Shown piece after piece: positions 36,348 to 46,638 of a stretch of 64,000 bases of DNA. The position numbers were made by a program, and so were the translations under genes. The DNA is from Tulasnella sp. 424 (lineage: Eukaryota > Basidiomycota > Agaricomycetes > Cantharellales > Tulasnellaceae), in the NCBI GenBank assembly GCA_019633425.1, contig WSUB01000009.1:434001-498000 (forward strand). Reading direction: 5' to 3'. The notes beneath the pieces are model-generated. The model worked only from the letters and a program-made list of their open reading frames with translations. It did not search any database and was not told the origin of the DNA. How positions within the stretch are numbered: position 1 is the stretch's first letter; each line of letters starts with the position of its first letter.

Positions 36348-37551
36348 TCATACATTAAAATTCTGAGACGCTTTATCTATCTGCTCGAAACACGTTGTGA
36401 ACCATTTTGACAAACTATCGCTTGAGGACTTGGATGGGTCGTCCAATTTCAACGATGTTGGCAAGCTCTTCGTCACTTTCTCGGTGTCAACGTCTGTGCG
36501 CACCTGCCTAACCCACGCCAAAACGCTCTTTAAACCCGAGTTTATGACATCGAGCTCTTGAGTCGGAGCCAGTGACGCCACAACGTCGTCGAAAGAAGCC
36601 ATCAGAGCGTTTGAGCGAGCAAGGGCATCATCCAAGTCGATTGTCGAGCTGGTCCGGTAGAACTTGATGGCCTTTCGATGCAAAAGCGCAGTCATGCGTA
36701 GCAACGGGTAAGCCTGAGCGAAATGGAGATGATTAGTCTTCATCATAGAGCAACGGCCTGATCGAACATCACACCTTCTTCGTCCGTTCGAGCTCTTCCG
36801 GTGTCATCTTTTCCCCACCGTCCATCATATCATCCCATTCATCCCCATCATCACCAAAGTCCTCATCCTCTTGGTCTTTGGAACTCTCTGCTTCGTCCAT
36901 CATCTCCTTACATTCTCTCAACGCATCATCCAACGAGCTCGAATCCTGCGTCCACCGCTTCTCCACAGCCGACGCGTTATCCGTGGATAGCGACTCCCGG
37001 ACTTTGTCCAAAACAGAATGAACAGACCCAACGCGTCTCAGGTAATCGTCGGGCACTACAAACTCCTTCCCATCGGCGGGTGGAAGCAGTCCCGAGACGA
37101 GCCCTTGGATACTCTCGATGACTTCCTGCGCGGTCCAAATGAACTCTTTACGTATTGCTTTTCCCGCCGACAGAGGTACCGAAAGCGAGCACGAAGCGAG
37201 AGTCCCCAAGTCGGCGCTGGCTCCTTGAATTGACTTCACAACTCCGGCCCCTGTCAACGGAGGCTTGAGCGACATTCCAAACTTGGTGATATTGTTGTCG
37301 AGAAGTGCGAGAAGGGATGCAAAGTCGGAACGAAGAACGGATATCGAGGGAGTATTCGCTGGGCCTTGTTCACTTGACGACGAAGCTGGGGTGGTCTCCA
37401 AGACCGGCTCTTGGAAAAGCGCCTTTAGAGCCTGACCACATGCGGTCTGACATTGCGACAGAGCGGAGTGGATTTCTTTGAAATAGTTGAATCAACATTA
37501 AGGGTTATATTACAAGTCGGCTTCTATAATGGACGCACCAGCCGAAGACAT
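36348..37551 (-). CDS. GCIP/cyclin-D1-binding protein 1-like (CCNDBP1 family)
   Basis: Exons 37539-37551, 36775-37475 and 36348-36713 sum to 1080 nt (359 aa) with frame kept. Exon 1 codes only MSSA plus one base; its donor GTGCGT and acceptor AAAG give the right phase, so the start at 37551 is inferred from splicing. The protein is an all-helical GCIP-type fold. It has an acidic stretch near the middle (AESSKDQEDEDFGDDGDEW) followed by MTPEELERTKKAYPLLRMTALLHRKAIKF, and late helices ending KWFTTCFEQIDKASQNF. Animal members bind cyclin D and other helix-loop-helix partners; the fungal function is not established. It lies head-to-tail between the E2-like gene and XMAP215. Confidence 0.75.
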
Positions 37552-37669
37552 TGGGGATGTACAGCGCAATTACAGAGTGGTTTCGACGAACAGCGGAGCT
37601 GACTCTCACACGGCGAAGTCGGCGTTCAGCCCCAATGTCCCTCAGCGCCTACCCGCCAATCCAGTCGTT

Positions 37670-38700
37670 TTATTCTGGAACGACGGGATCTCTTGGCTCT
37701 GGCAGCCCTACCTCCTTTCGGACCTTTGCTAGCTCTGGAATTGCCATCTGACGGAACACAACCCCACCTTGGCTGCGGCCACCCATTTGAGGATGGTCGC
37801 TGTCAAACAAGGCCGATGGCGACTGTGACAAGCCTGAAGTTTGCAGAGCTAATGCTGAAAAGGAGGACGGAGATTCACGATATCTACAGGCATGCGCTCC
37901 GACAGTCAGGGTAGCCGATCGGAGCGTCTACAAGGCTTCAACTTACAACCTAAAAGCCTCTTTGTTGAGGCAGTCCTTCTCAGTGAGCTTATCCAAAGCC
38001 GGTTTCTTGAACGAGGCTTTAATCCAGTACAAGACATCAAAAACGTGGTGATCCTTTGGCCTGAAAGTATTCATCAGTTGTGGGTATGAGATGGCGAGAG
38101 AGAAGAGACGCACATCCAAGGCGAGAATCGAGGAGCTAAAGCAAAGGTCCCATCTGCTTGGGAGACAAGTGGATGGAAGACGTCTGTCGTAAATGATACT
38201 GCTGGAGGGTGCTGTGGATAGTCCTGAGGGAACGTCACGCGGAAACGAAGCCTGAAAGCAACCGACTTCGACTCGGGTCCGGCGCACTGCTGTTCTGAAG
38301 ACTTACACAGATGACGCATAGTAACCTAAGACAAATACATCATGAGGTCGATTCATTCATTGTTTATAGGGTTAAATATACCTTGATGTACAAATAGGAC
38401 GCCGAGCCAGACCAACAACGACTCGGTTGATGGAGTTAGGTACATTCCAGATGGACAATGGTTGAGGTGCCCAAGAGCAGCACTAAGATAATCACCTTCG
38501 TCAGACAGTACTTTGCTTACATGCATATTGTACACTCACTATTCTGATGACACGGCCAGCATGGTTTCAGTGGGGGCTTCAGCGTCAGGGGCAGGATTTG
38601 CGAGAGGTGCAGTTGTCCGCGTCGTTGGTTTCTTGGGCGTATCTTGTGACACGCTCTTTGACGACCTTGAAGGAGCACCGCCAAACGCGTTCGCCAGCAT
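37670..38700 (-). CDS. FTS/AKTIP-like ubiquitin-conjugating-enzyme variant (inactive E2 fold)
   Basis: Six exons close (38540-38700, 38382-38482, 38307-38325, 38114-38251, 37947-38060, 37670-37883; 747 nt, 248 aa). The UBC core reads CPSGMYLTPSTESLLVWLGV, LFVHQGYYASSVLRFRVTFP, DYPQHPPAVSFTTDVFHPLV and then DGTFALAPRFSPW. Where active E2s have the catalytic Cys (G-x-I-C-L) this protein has GTFAL, so it should be inactive. That matches the FTS/AKTIP group, which in animals joins Hook and FHIP in dynein cargo complexes. Exon 3 is only 19 nt. The N-terminal 45 residues are Ser/Pro/Thr-rich. The gene is divergent from MGE1 across 192 nt. Confidence 0.82.
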
Positions 38701-38892
38701 AGTGGATAGGTACGTTGAGTTTCGCGCGAAGTACGGTTGCCTTGGATAGAGGTGGTCGAACGAGAACACGGTCGCACCCTGAGAGTAAACAACCACAAGC
38801 TTATAACACGGCTCGAAATTTGGGATTGGTCTGCATTTCTTCATCCTTTCCGTCCATCCATCTCGTTTTCGGCAGCACCACAATCCAGCATC
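38701..38892. promoter_or_regulatory. Compact bidirectional promoter (E2 variant / MGE1)
   Basis: Only 192 nt separate the divergent start codons at 38700 (-) and 38893 (+), so both promoters must lie here or overlap into the leaders. No clear TATA box is seen. Confidence 0.6.
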
Positions 38893-39633
38893 ATGTCATC
38901 GTCATTCTCAGTCGCTACAAGGCTACTACGCTCATGTCCTACGACTTTACGAACCTCACAATATCGTCTCGCTGCCTCAACATCCGGCCGATTGTCGACG
39001 CGCTACTATAGCGCGACGGCGGATCAGTCCCCACCTGTTGATGACGCCAAGCCTCCACCACCCACCGAGGAGGGCGGGGAGACCGAGCTCCAAACAAAGC
39101 TCAAACAAAAAGAGGCGGATCTCGCAGACCTCACGGTGAGCTTTATCCTCATTAATGGGGGCGAACAGAGGGCGCTAACATCACTGCACACTATCCAGAG
39201 CCGACTGAAGTATGCCCAAGCAGACTTTGTCAACCTCCAAAAAATCGCTGCGAGGGAGAAGGACCAGGCCTCTGTCTACGCCATCTCCAACTTTGCCCGT
39301 GACCTCATCGGAACCGTCGACGTTCTCGGCCTCGCCTTGAAATCCGTGCCTGCGGAAGCTTTGTCAAGCTCGTCTTCCGATGCCGGAAAACACCTCAAGA
39401 ACTTGCATGAAGGTGTCACGATGACCCAACGCGAGTTGTTGAAGACGCTCGGAAAGTATGGTGTAACGCCATTCGATCCGACTGGGGAGACCTTCGACCC
39501 CAATCACCATGAAGCGCTCTACGAAGCTCCAATACCCGGGAAGGAACCTGGCACTGTGATCGACTGCCAAAAGGTTGGCTATAAGATTAAGGAGAGGACG
39601 CTTCGGGCAGCGCAAGTTGGAGTTGCACGATAG
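38893..39633 (+). CDS. MGE1: Mitochondrial GrpE nucleotide-exchange factor
   Basis: Exchanges ADP on matrix Hsp70 during protein import and folding. Exons 38893-39135 and 39199-39633 sum to 678 nt, 225 aa, as expected. The N-terminus (MSSSFSVATRLLRSCPTT...RLSTRYYS) is a basic, Ser/Arg-rich mitochondrial presequence. Next come the long helix (LQTKLKQKEADLADLTSRLK YAQADF, interrupted by the intron), ARDLIGTVDVLGLAL, and the beta domain GVTPFDPTGETFDPNHHEAL with the closing GYKIKERTLRAAQVGVA. All of these are standard GrpE features. ILV2, also mitochondrial, follows 451 nt downstream. Confidence 0.95.
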   Translation: MSSSFSVATRLLRSCPTTLRTSQYRLAASTSGRLSTRYYSATADQSPPVDDAKPPPPTEEGGETELQTKLKQKEADLADLTVSFILINGGEQRALTSLHTIQSRLKYAQADFVNLQKIAAREKDQASVYAISNFARDLIGTVDVLGLALKSVPAEALSSSSSDAGKHLKNLHEGVTMTQRELLKTLGKYGVTPFDPTGETFDPNHHEALYEAPIPGKEPGTVIDCQKVGYKIKERTLRAAQVGVAR

Positions 39634-39894
39634 GGCTGTTGTTTTTCTGGTTGATTTATTTTCGCGTCTCGATGTCGTTACATATTATACGCATCTAATC
39701 TCATTTCTTCGTTCGGGACCCCACAAACATGTGCCTTTCATCACGAGCCGGACTCGGGAGACGAGATGCCGGTGAGATTTCTTAATGGAGTTGAGAGAGA
39801 TCTGGGAAAGACGTTTAGTTGAGAATGGGCTTGGATGAGCGCAGCAGTAGTGGATTTATTGGATAGTCGACTTGCGACTTGGCCTGACTGCAAG

Positions 39895-39900
39895 GAGTCA
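39895..39900 (-). promoter_or_regulatory. Gcn4/CPC1-type core site (GAGTCA = TGACTC on minus)
   Basis: An exact six-base match to the general amino acid control core, 185 nt before the ILV2 start. Function is inferred from the motif and from known control of ILV genes in fungi. Confidence 0.45.
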
Positions 39901-39991
39901 TTGAACGTGGATGTCGAAGTGGTGGAAAGAGAACAAAAACCGGTGAATTAGGAAGTCGGCCGAGAGCATCCGAATTCCCACATTCGTCCTG

Positions 39992-39997
39992 TGACTC
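39992..39997 (+). promoter_or_regulatory. Gcn4/CPC1-type core site (TGACTC)
   Basis: Second exact core, 88 nt before the ILV2 ATG, within GTGACTCTC. Two such sites in one 450-nt promoter of a branched-chain amino acid gene make cross-pathway control plausible; direct evidence is lacking. Confidence 0.5.
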
Positions 39998-40084
39998 TCG
40001 CGAAGAATCTGTTGAAATTTAGACCACGCCCGACACTTCTTCTCGTAACCCATCACTCGCCATTCGTCCTCTCCCTTCCTCATC

Positions 40085-42409
40085 ATGTCTCTCCCTACAC
40101 GGATATCCTCTACTCTACCAAAGTCTGTGCCTTCAACGTCCACTGGCGTCCGGTGGATGTCCACTGGCGCTGGAGCCAGCATCATTGACGCAAAACATCG
40201 TGTGCAAGAGCGAGCTAGGTCCATCAGTCGGACCTCTGCGAGCAAGGGCGCTGCCAAACCCAATGCGTTAGTGTGCTCGAGTATAAGTTATTCATACTGA
40301 TACTGACGCCACTGCTTGAACCCCGCTAGTCGGCCCAACCCTACTCCCAGCTTCCAGCCAGCTCGACCTCAGCAATTGCAGCCTCTTGAGGGCAGTGGGT
40401 CCCGAGCCGCTATGGATCACTCCTTCATTGGAATGTCCGGAGGCGAGATCTTCCATGAAATGATGCTGCGTCACGACGTCAAGCACATCTTTGGTTACCC
40501 TGGAGGTGCTATTCTGCCCGTATTCGATGCCATTTACAACTCCAAGCACTTCGACTTCGTTCTTCCGCGACATGAACAGGGTGCAGGTCACATGGCAGAG
40601 GGTTACGCTCGAGCCTCGGGCAAGCCTGGTGTTGTCCTTGTCACCTCAGGCCCAGGCGCTACCAACGTGGTCACTCCCATGCAAGACGCCTTGAGCGATG
40701 GTGTGCCTCTCGTCGTGTTCTGCGGCCAAGTAGCCACGTCCGCAATCGGGTCCGACGCTTTCCAAGAAGCCGACGTTGTCGGTATTTCTCGAAGCTGCAC
40801 AAAATGGAACGTGATGGTCAAAGACATCGCCGAATTGCCCCGTAGAATCAACGAAGCCTTCAAAATCGCTACTTCGGGACGTCCCGGACCTGTGCTCGTC
40901 GATTTGCCGAAAGACGTTACCGCCGCAATCCTTCGCACACCCCTTCCCTTCAAGGCCACGACACCAGGCACGAACCTCGGTTTACCGGAGAATCCCCTCC
41001 AGCCTTCCGGCTGTTCCGTAGACCACGCTCTCATCAAGCAAGCTGCCGACCTCATCAACCAAGCCAAGAAACCCATCATCTACGCCGGCCATGGTGTTCT
41101 CGGCTCGCCTGTGGGACCGGAGCTGTTGGAGCGTCTGTCTAGTGAGGGCAACATTCCTGTGACAACCACCCTCCTTGGCCTTGGGGCTTTCAACGAGGAA
41201 GACCCTAAGAGTCTGCACATGTTGGGTATGCACGGCTCAGCCTACGCAAACATTGCCATGCAGCAGGCAGATGTCATCATCGCTCTGGGTGCCAGGTTTG
41301 ACGATCGTGTGACTGGCACGCTTCCAGGTTCGTTTGCGCGTTAGAACTATTTACAGTTCTTGGCTAACGTGTTTTGCGACCCGTAGCATTCGCTCCTGCC
41401 GCCAGAGCTGCAGCCCTCCAAGGTCGCGGCGGTATCATTCACTTCGAGATCCAGCCCAAGAACATCAACAAGGTTGTGAATGCCTCTATTCCAATCATCG
41501 GCGACGTCGTTGAGGGCATGGCTGCGCTCGTCCCCTTGATCAAGCACTCTCCAAGGAAGGCTTGGTTCCATGACCTCCAGAAGTGGAAGAAGCAATACCC
41601 CTTCACTTTCGAGAAGAGCAAGGCTGGGGAGCCCTTGAAGCCGCAAGAAGTCATCGAGGAGCTTTCCGCTCAGATCAAGGACAGGAAAAACACCATCATC
41701 ACGACTGGTGTAGGCCAGCATCAAATGTGGGCAGCTCAACATTATCGATGGTCGGAGCCGAGATCTTTCATTTCGTCTGGTGGTCTAGGTGTACGTTGAG
41801 GTCGACTGAATGACGATTTTATCTCTCTTCGCTGACCCTCTGACATTTTTAGACCATGGGCTTCGGTCTCCCTGCCGCCATCGGAGCCAAAGTCGCTTGC
41901 CCTGAGAAAACCGTCGTGGATATTGATGGGGACGCCTCGTTCAGCATGACCGCCATGGAGCTCCAGACTGCTTCTCACTTCGGTATCGGCATCAAGGCGC
42001 TGATTCTAAACAACGAGTTCCAAGGAATGGTTCTGCAGTGGCAAGGTAGGAGTCTTCTTCATTTCCGAAATTCGGAATGCTGACCAGTGGACTCCCATTA
42101 GATTTGTTCTACGAAGCTCGTTACTCGCACACCCGCATGAACAACCCCAACTTCATCATGCTTGCCAACGCTATGGGTGTACACGCCATCCGATGCACTT
42201 CTGCTGAAGAGTTGCCAGCAAAGATGAAGGAGTTCCTCGAGTACCCGAACGACAAGCCTGTGGTCCTGGAGTGCGTGGTGTCGAAGACGGAGCACGTTTA
42301 CCCCATGGTGGCTGCTGGCAAGGCTTTGGACGAATACGTTCTGCACCCCAAGCTGAGGGATCTGCCTCAACTGGACGCTGAAACCGCTAATAAGACTGCT
42401 TGGTCTTGA
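40085..42409 (+). CDS. ILV2: Acetolactate (acetohydroxyacid) synthase catalytic subunit
   Basis: Mitochondrial ThDP/FAD enzyme, first common step of valine, leucine and isoleucine synthesis. Exons 40085-40266, 40330-41327, 41387-41790, 41853-42045 and 42102-42409 close at 2085 nt (694 aa). The presequence is MSLPTRISSTLPKSVPS...RWMSTG. Catalytic and cofactor signs are the Glu in LPRHEQGAGHMAEGYARA, VDIDGDASFSMTAMEL through LNNEFQGMVLQWQ (ThDP-Mg motif), and LGARFDDRVTG. At the position where yeast and plant enzymes usually have Pro (GQVP) this protein has Ala196 (GQVATSAIGSDAFQEAD; codon 40733-40735), a site tied to sulfonylurea resistance. Trp in QWQ, another resistance site, is unchanged. 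Confidence 0.96.
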
Positions 42410-42780
42410 GCGGTTGAGAGAGGGATGACAATCGGACACTTCGAAAAAGAAAAACAAAAGGGGTCGGTCTGTACCCCAACTCGCTCGTTCCTTTGGCATA
42501 GTAGCATTTTGGGTCAACTTTGTTGTTTTGCTTCCCCCTTCCAAATTTTTGTATTATATCTAAAGCTCGTCCAAAAAAAAAAGAACCCTATGCGGTTCCA
42601 ATCACTGGAAATGTAATTGTACTCTTCGCCGAGTCTAACCCCGTTCAACGCCGTTTGTTTGCTTTTAAAGTCCCGCTCTAAGTTCCTTCCATCCACACCC
42701 CTCATCTCCCAAGTCCCCCCCCTCGCTCACCTGTCTCCTCTCCCCTTTCTAACATCGTCTCTCTTCAATTTAACGCCGAA
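42410..42780. other. Intergenic region: ILV2 3' UTR and HOP1-like promoter
   Basis: An A-rich run (about 42572-42581) and T-rich sequence suggest the ILV2 3' end. C/T-rich sequence before 42781 resembles a leader. Nothing coding is seen. Confidence 0.5.
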
Positions 42781-45700
42781 ATGCAACAAGCTGTGAGAGC
42801 TGCATGCCAGCAGGTTTAGTGATCCTGTTCACCCGTCGTCCGAGCCCCTCGACTTACTTTCCCGGTCCTGTGTAGGAAATTATGACCTTCAACGACAGCG
42901 TGGGCTATGTCAAGCAATCCGTTAGATCAAGTCTTGGAACTATCGTCTTTATCCGGTAGGGCACGGTTTCTACCATACTCCGCCGCGGCGCGTCCTGACC
43001 ATGTCCACAGAGGTCTCTTCCCCGAGAAGAGCTTGAATAACGTGCACCTGATGTTCCGGGCCGAAGGAGAACGAGATATCGCCTACATGGTAAAACAACT
43101 GTCCAAGGAGGCTACTGGAGATGCGAAGAGAATGTACGACTACATCGTAAGTTCTTCCTTCGTCGCCGACGACTCGTTCCCTACGAAGGTATGCTTAATG
43201 ACGGCTTCGATAGGAAAACGGCATTTGTGACGCCATCGAAAAACAGTACCTCAGCTCGTTCGTGTTTGCTATATATCTGGTACGCCAGTCCACATGCACG
43301 AGTTCTTTTGATTGACCGCGGGTTCTTGCAGGATCGCGATGACCCGCAAAAGTGCGCTCATCACGCCTTGACTAACCTTCCTAATTAACCAACACTTTTG
43401 CAAACAGCATCGTTGAAGCCTATACATTCAACTTCTCGGTTAGCACCCTTTGTTTCGGTGCCAACCCCGGCGATTATAGATTCATTGCCATTGCACTAGT
43501 ATCGTGAAGTTCCTGGTCAAGCAGGACGCGTGCCCACCATGGACCTCAGTATGCGGGTGGAAGACACGTCTCAAGAGCCAGGATCTGGTCAACAGCAAGC
43601 CAAACAAGCATCGACCGCACCGATGGGGCGTTCTTCGCTTGAAGTTGCGATGAACCTGAGAGTACGTCACGCTATTTCGTATGATCGCTGACCATGTGCT
43701 TATGCGTCTCTTCAAAAGAAACTCCTGAGGACTATTTCCACAAGTACCTCAGTAATGGACTGCCTTCCTAGTGAGTTTACGTAGTTAGCCTACAAATTTT
43801 TTTCTAATGCCGTTCGGTAATTACCTTGATAGGGAAACGATATGCTACCTTCAAGTTGTATTATACTCCCGAAACTCCGGAAGAGTACGAACCACCGGGA
43901 TTTGCTGCCGTCGACCCCGAAGAAGCTCGCCTCTACTTTGCTACCCATCACTCCGAAGAGGTTCCTGATCGAGAAGTTTACGGGGGTATCGAAACAGCCT
44001 ATCATTCGTACGGCCTTTGCTTTGCCCATCTTCTTCACCTAGAAGCTAACGAGTCCGTAACAGGGTTGACATCAAGGTTGCCTCTCTTAGCAGTTACATT
44101 CCGCCGACGGACCTGGAAGCTACTGTTGATAAAGCCACTCGTACAGCTGAAATTGCTGAGCAACGTGAAGATGCGCTCGACCGGAATGTTGTCTGGTCCG
44201 CTGAGGTCGACGTCCAAGCTTTGAAGGATGCAAAGAAAGCCGACCAAGTTGACCCCATTGTCGACTCGTCGGTTGATGTCAGACCTATTGGGACGCGAGC
44301 TCAGGATGGGCAAGTAAAACTACAAGAAGGTGGTGGGCTTAGGACCTACATCGGGGCCCCCTCAGCTAGGCCAGCAGATATCCAGGCATTCGTCAGTCAT
44401 TAAAGGGTATCTCGGAAATGTGACTGACCTCAACCTGGGCCTCAGAACGACGAAGAATACACCCAAGACGTCGTCGAGACCCAGCCTATCGAACCTGAGT
44501 ATTCCCGTCCTACGACCCCCGTTGGTCAAGCAACGTTACAGATGGACACGCTGCAGTTGGCCGACTGCGTTGTCCAAAATCTTGCATGCTTGGATGATAC
44601 TGAAATGCTTTGTAAGCTCTTTTCTCCATCGTATAACTTCGTTTTCTCTAACTGATGCTTGTCGGAAAGATGCCGATACTCAGATGCCGCTGGTCCAGAA
44701 TCACGCTCCTCTGGAACAAGTCAGCATGGACGTTGATGGAGCTCCGTTACCCCGTTCGACGACGCCCCCAGGCAAACCAAATATCCAGCCTTCATCGAAG
44801 ACCCTTCGCTCGGAATCAATACCAAGGACTGCACCGCCACCGCCTTGCAGCTGTGGAGGCAAGGTAGGCGCTATGCTTCAGGTCCTGTTATTCACCTCTC
44901 AAGACCCTCTTCAGAGTAACAAAAAGGAGCCCGAGATTGTATGCGGTACCTGCTATGGGGTATTTCATGTCTGGTGTGCCGTGTTTCTTCCTCGAGTCTG
45001 TTCTACGTGGACGCTAACCCCGTCGTTCATAGCTGCATGGGGTAAGCTACGCCGATCAACACCCCTAGATGCGTGGTCTAAAGGTCTCCCAGGTACCTTG
45101 GACTCGATGATTCTCGATTGCCGAAGTCATTCGATTGCTTTAAATGTCGGCTCGACAAATGTCCCCGAGTTGGATTCCTATCAGACGACAGGAGAGTCGA
45201 GGTGGAAAACAACTGGCATGCTCTTTGCTTGTTCAGGTGAAGAAACATCTCCTTCCTGGTCATGCTGAGCACCCGCTCACTAAATTCCTGTCTTACAGGC
45301 GTGCGCTTAAGATTACCAAAGACGGTGCTGTTCTTCAGACTGCAGTGGCCCTGAGCAAACGACTTGGTGAGCGACAACGTGCTTTCTGGAATAATATTAT
45401 TAGGTCTGACTTGTTTTTGGTATAGACTGCCCGAACAAATTGGGTCAGCAGATGAAGAAACGGCTTGAGGACGAAGGTATGCTATCCTCCTCTGCGCTAC
45501 TGACGTTGTTCCATCCACCTACGCCTTCGCTCCTATTTATCAGGTTTTATCGCTCCCGAAACTATCGAGATGGTAGATGTTTTTGAAGAGTCTGCGCCTG
45601 CAAAAGGCAAGAAGAAAGCCAAGAAACCTGCGAAAGGGAATAGGGGCAAGCTCGTAATGGTTTGGTCAGAGGAAAACAAGAGGAAGTTTATGCGCTACTT

Positions 45701-46316
45701 CAAGCCTGGAGGCACTTTCGAGCGTGCTATATATAACTTTGTGGGTAATATTCTCTGACTCCGGGCCTAGTTTGGATGTTTATTATCGCCATTAGAGCGC
45801 GGGAGGTGGTGGAGTACAGAGTATGGTCCCCTCACAACAGGCGAGTACATTAGTTCCACCACTGCCTCACTGATAATTTGGAGACTAGATCAACGTCCTA
45901 ATGCCATTATAGGTGTACGAACTTTCATGTTTATCATCTGGCATCTCCCCGGTCTGATCCTTTTTGCGTCGCTTCGCAGTCTCCCCTCTCAGGACCAGAA
46001 TCAGCCAGAAGCACTCGCAACTCCCAAGGCTTCGAGAAAAAGCGCTAAGACATTCACATCTGCTAAAGTTGCTCACTCTTCTCGTCAACCACTTCTTGAT
46101 CGCCAAGAGACAGCGCCGGACTCGCTCCCGAACAACAGATCCGATGCCGCTCCTAGATCTCCTCTTAAGCGTCCTCCTGCTCTCGAAGACTCTATGTTCG
46201 CACCTCCTCTAAGCGCTCGGAAACGGTCTCGCTCTGCTGGTAAGACTATCACGTATGCTTCGCGCAAGAAGTTGAAGATGTCGATGGCCACTGGGGATTT
46301 GGATATGGAAGAGTAA
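42781..46316 (+). CDS. HOP1: Hop1-like meiotic chromosome-axis protein: HORMA domain, PHD finger, basic tail
   Basis: Hop1/HORMAD proteins organise the meiotic axis and promote crossover repair. First exons: 42781-42813, 42876-42955, 43011-43146, 43214-43279, 43332-43351 (20 nt), 43408-43438 (31 nt), 43500-43661. They give QSVRSSLGTIVFIRGLFPEK, FVFAIYLDRDDPQNIVEAYTF, LRKLLRTISTSTSVMDCLPR and KRYATFKLYYTPETPEEYEPP, a full HORMA core. Later come a Cys-rich PHD-like finger (CSCGG, VCGTCYGVFHVWCA, FDCFKCRLDKC) and RALKITKDGAVLQTAVALSK, like the winged-helix part of the fungal Hop1 chromatin-binding region. A Ser/Lys/Arg-rich tail ends DLDMEE. The start at 42781 is supported by exon 1 phase. Middle and late introns were only partly resolved. 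Confidence 0.87.
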
Positions 46317-46638
46317 GGCTGGAGAGCAAAAGTGAATGTCGAACGGCAGGTGGTGTTCATGATTCTTGCAATCATCGTCTGGTCGTCCCAATAGGCTAAC
46401 TTCGACGTTATAATAATAATAAAATGCTTTGTAATGATTGTTATGAGTGAGGGGCTTCGCGCGAGATCGCTGACGTAATGATGACAGGATAACGGTGACT
46501 TGCGGTTAACCGGTTGTCCGTGAAGTGGGTTTCCCGGTCCATGAACCACAGCTCCGTTGAGACAAAGAGAGGTCTTTCTACCCTATCCAGTGTTAATTTT
46601 TTTTTCCAAGGAGACTTTTGAAGACGAGAAACCGCAAG
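46317..46638. other. Intergenic region between HOP1-like and F-box genes
   Basis: AT-rich 3' UTR-like sequence (ATAATAATAATAAAA near 46410) and then a short promoter. No gene seen. Confidence 0.5.

Larger units (their letters stand above)
39634..40084. other. Intergenic region: MGE1 3' end and ILV2 promoter
   Basis: No coding signal. It holds the two Gcn4-type sites listed separately. T-rich sequence after 39634 is probably the MGE1 3' UTR. Confidence 0.55.
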
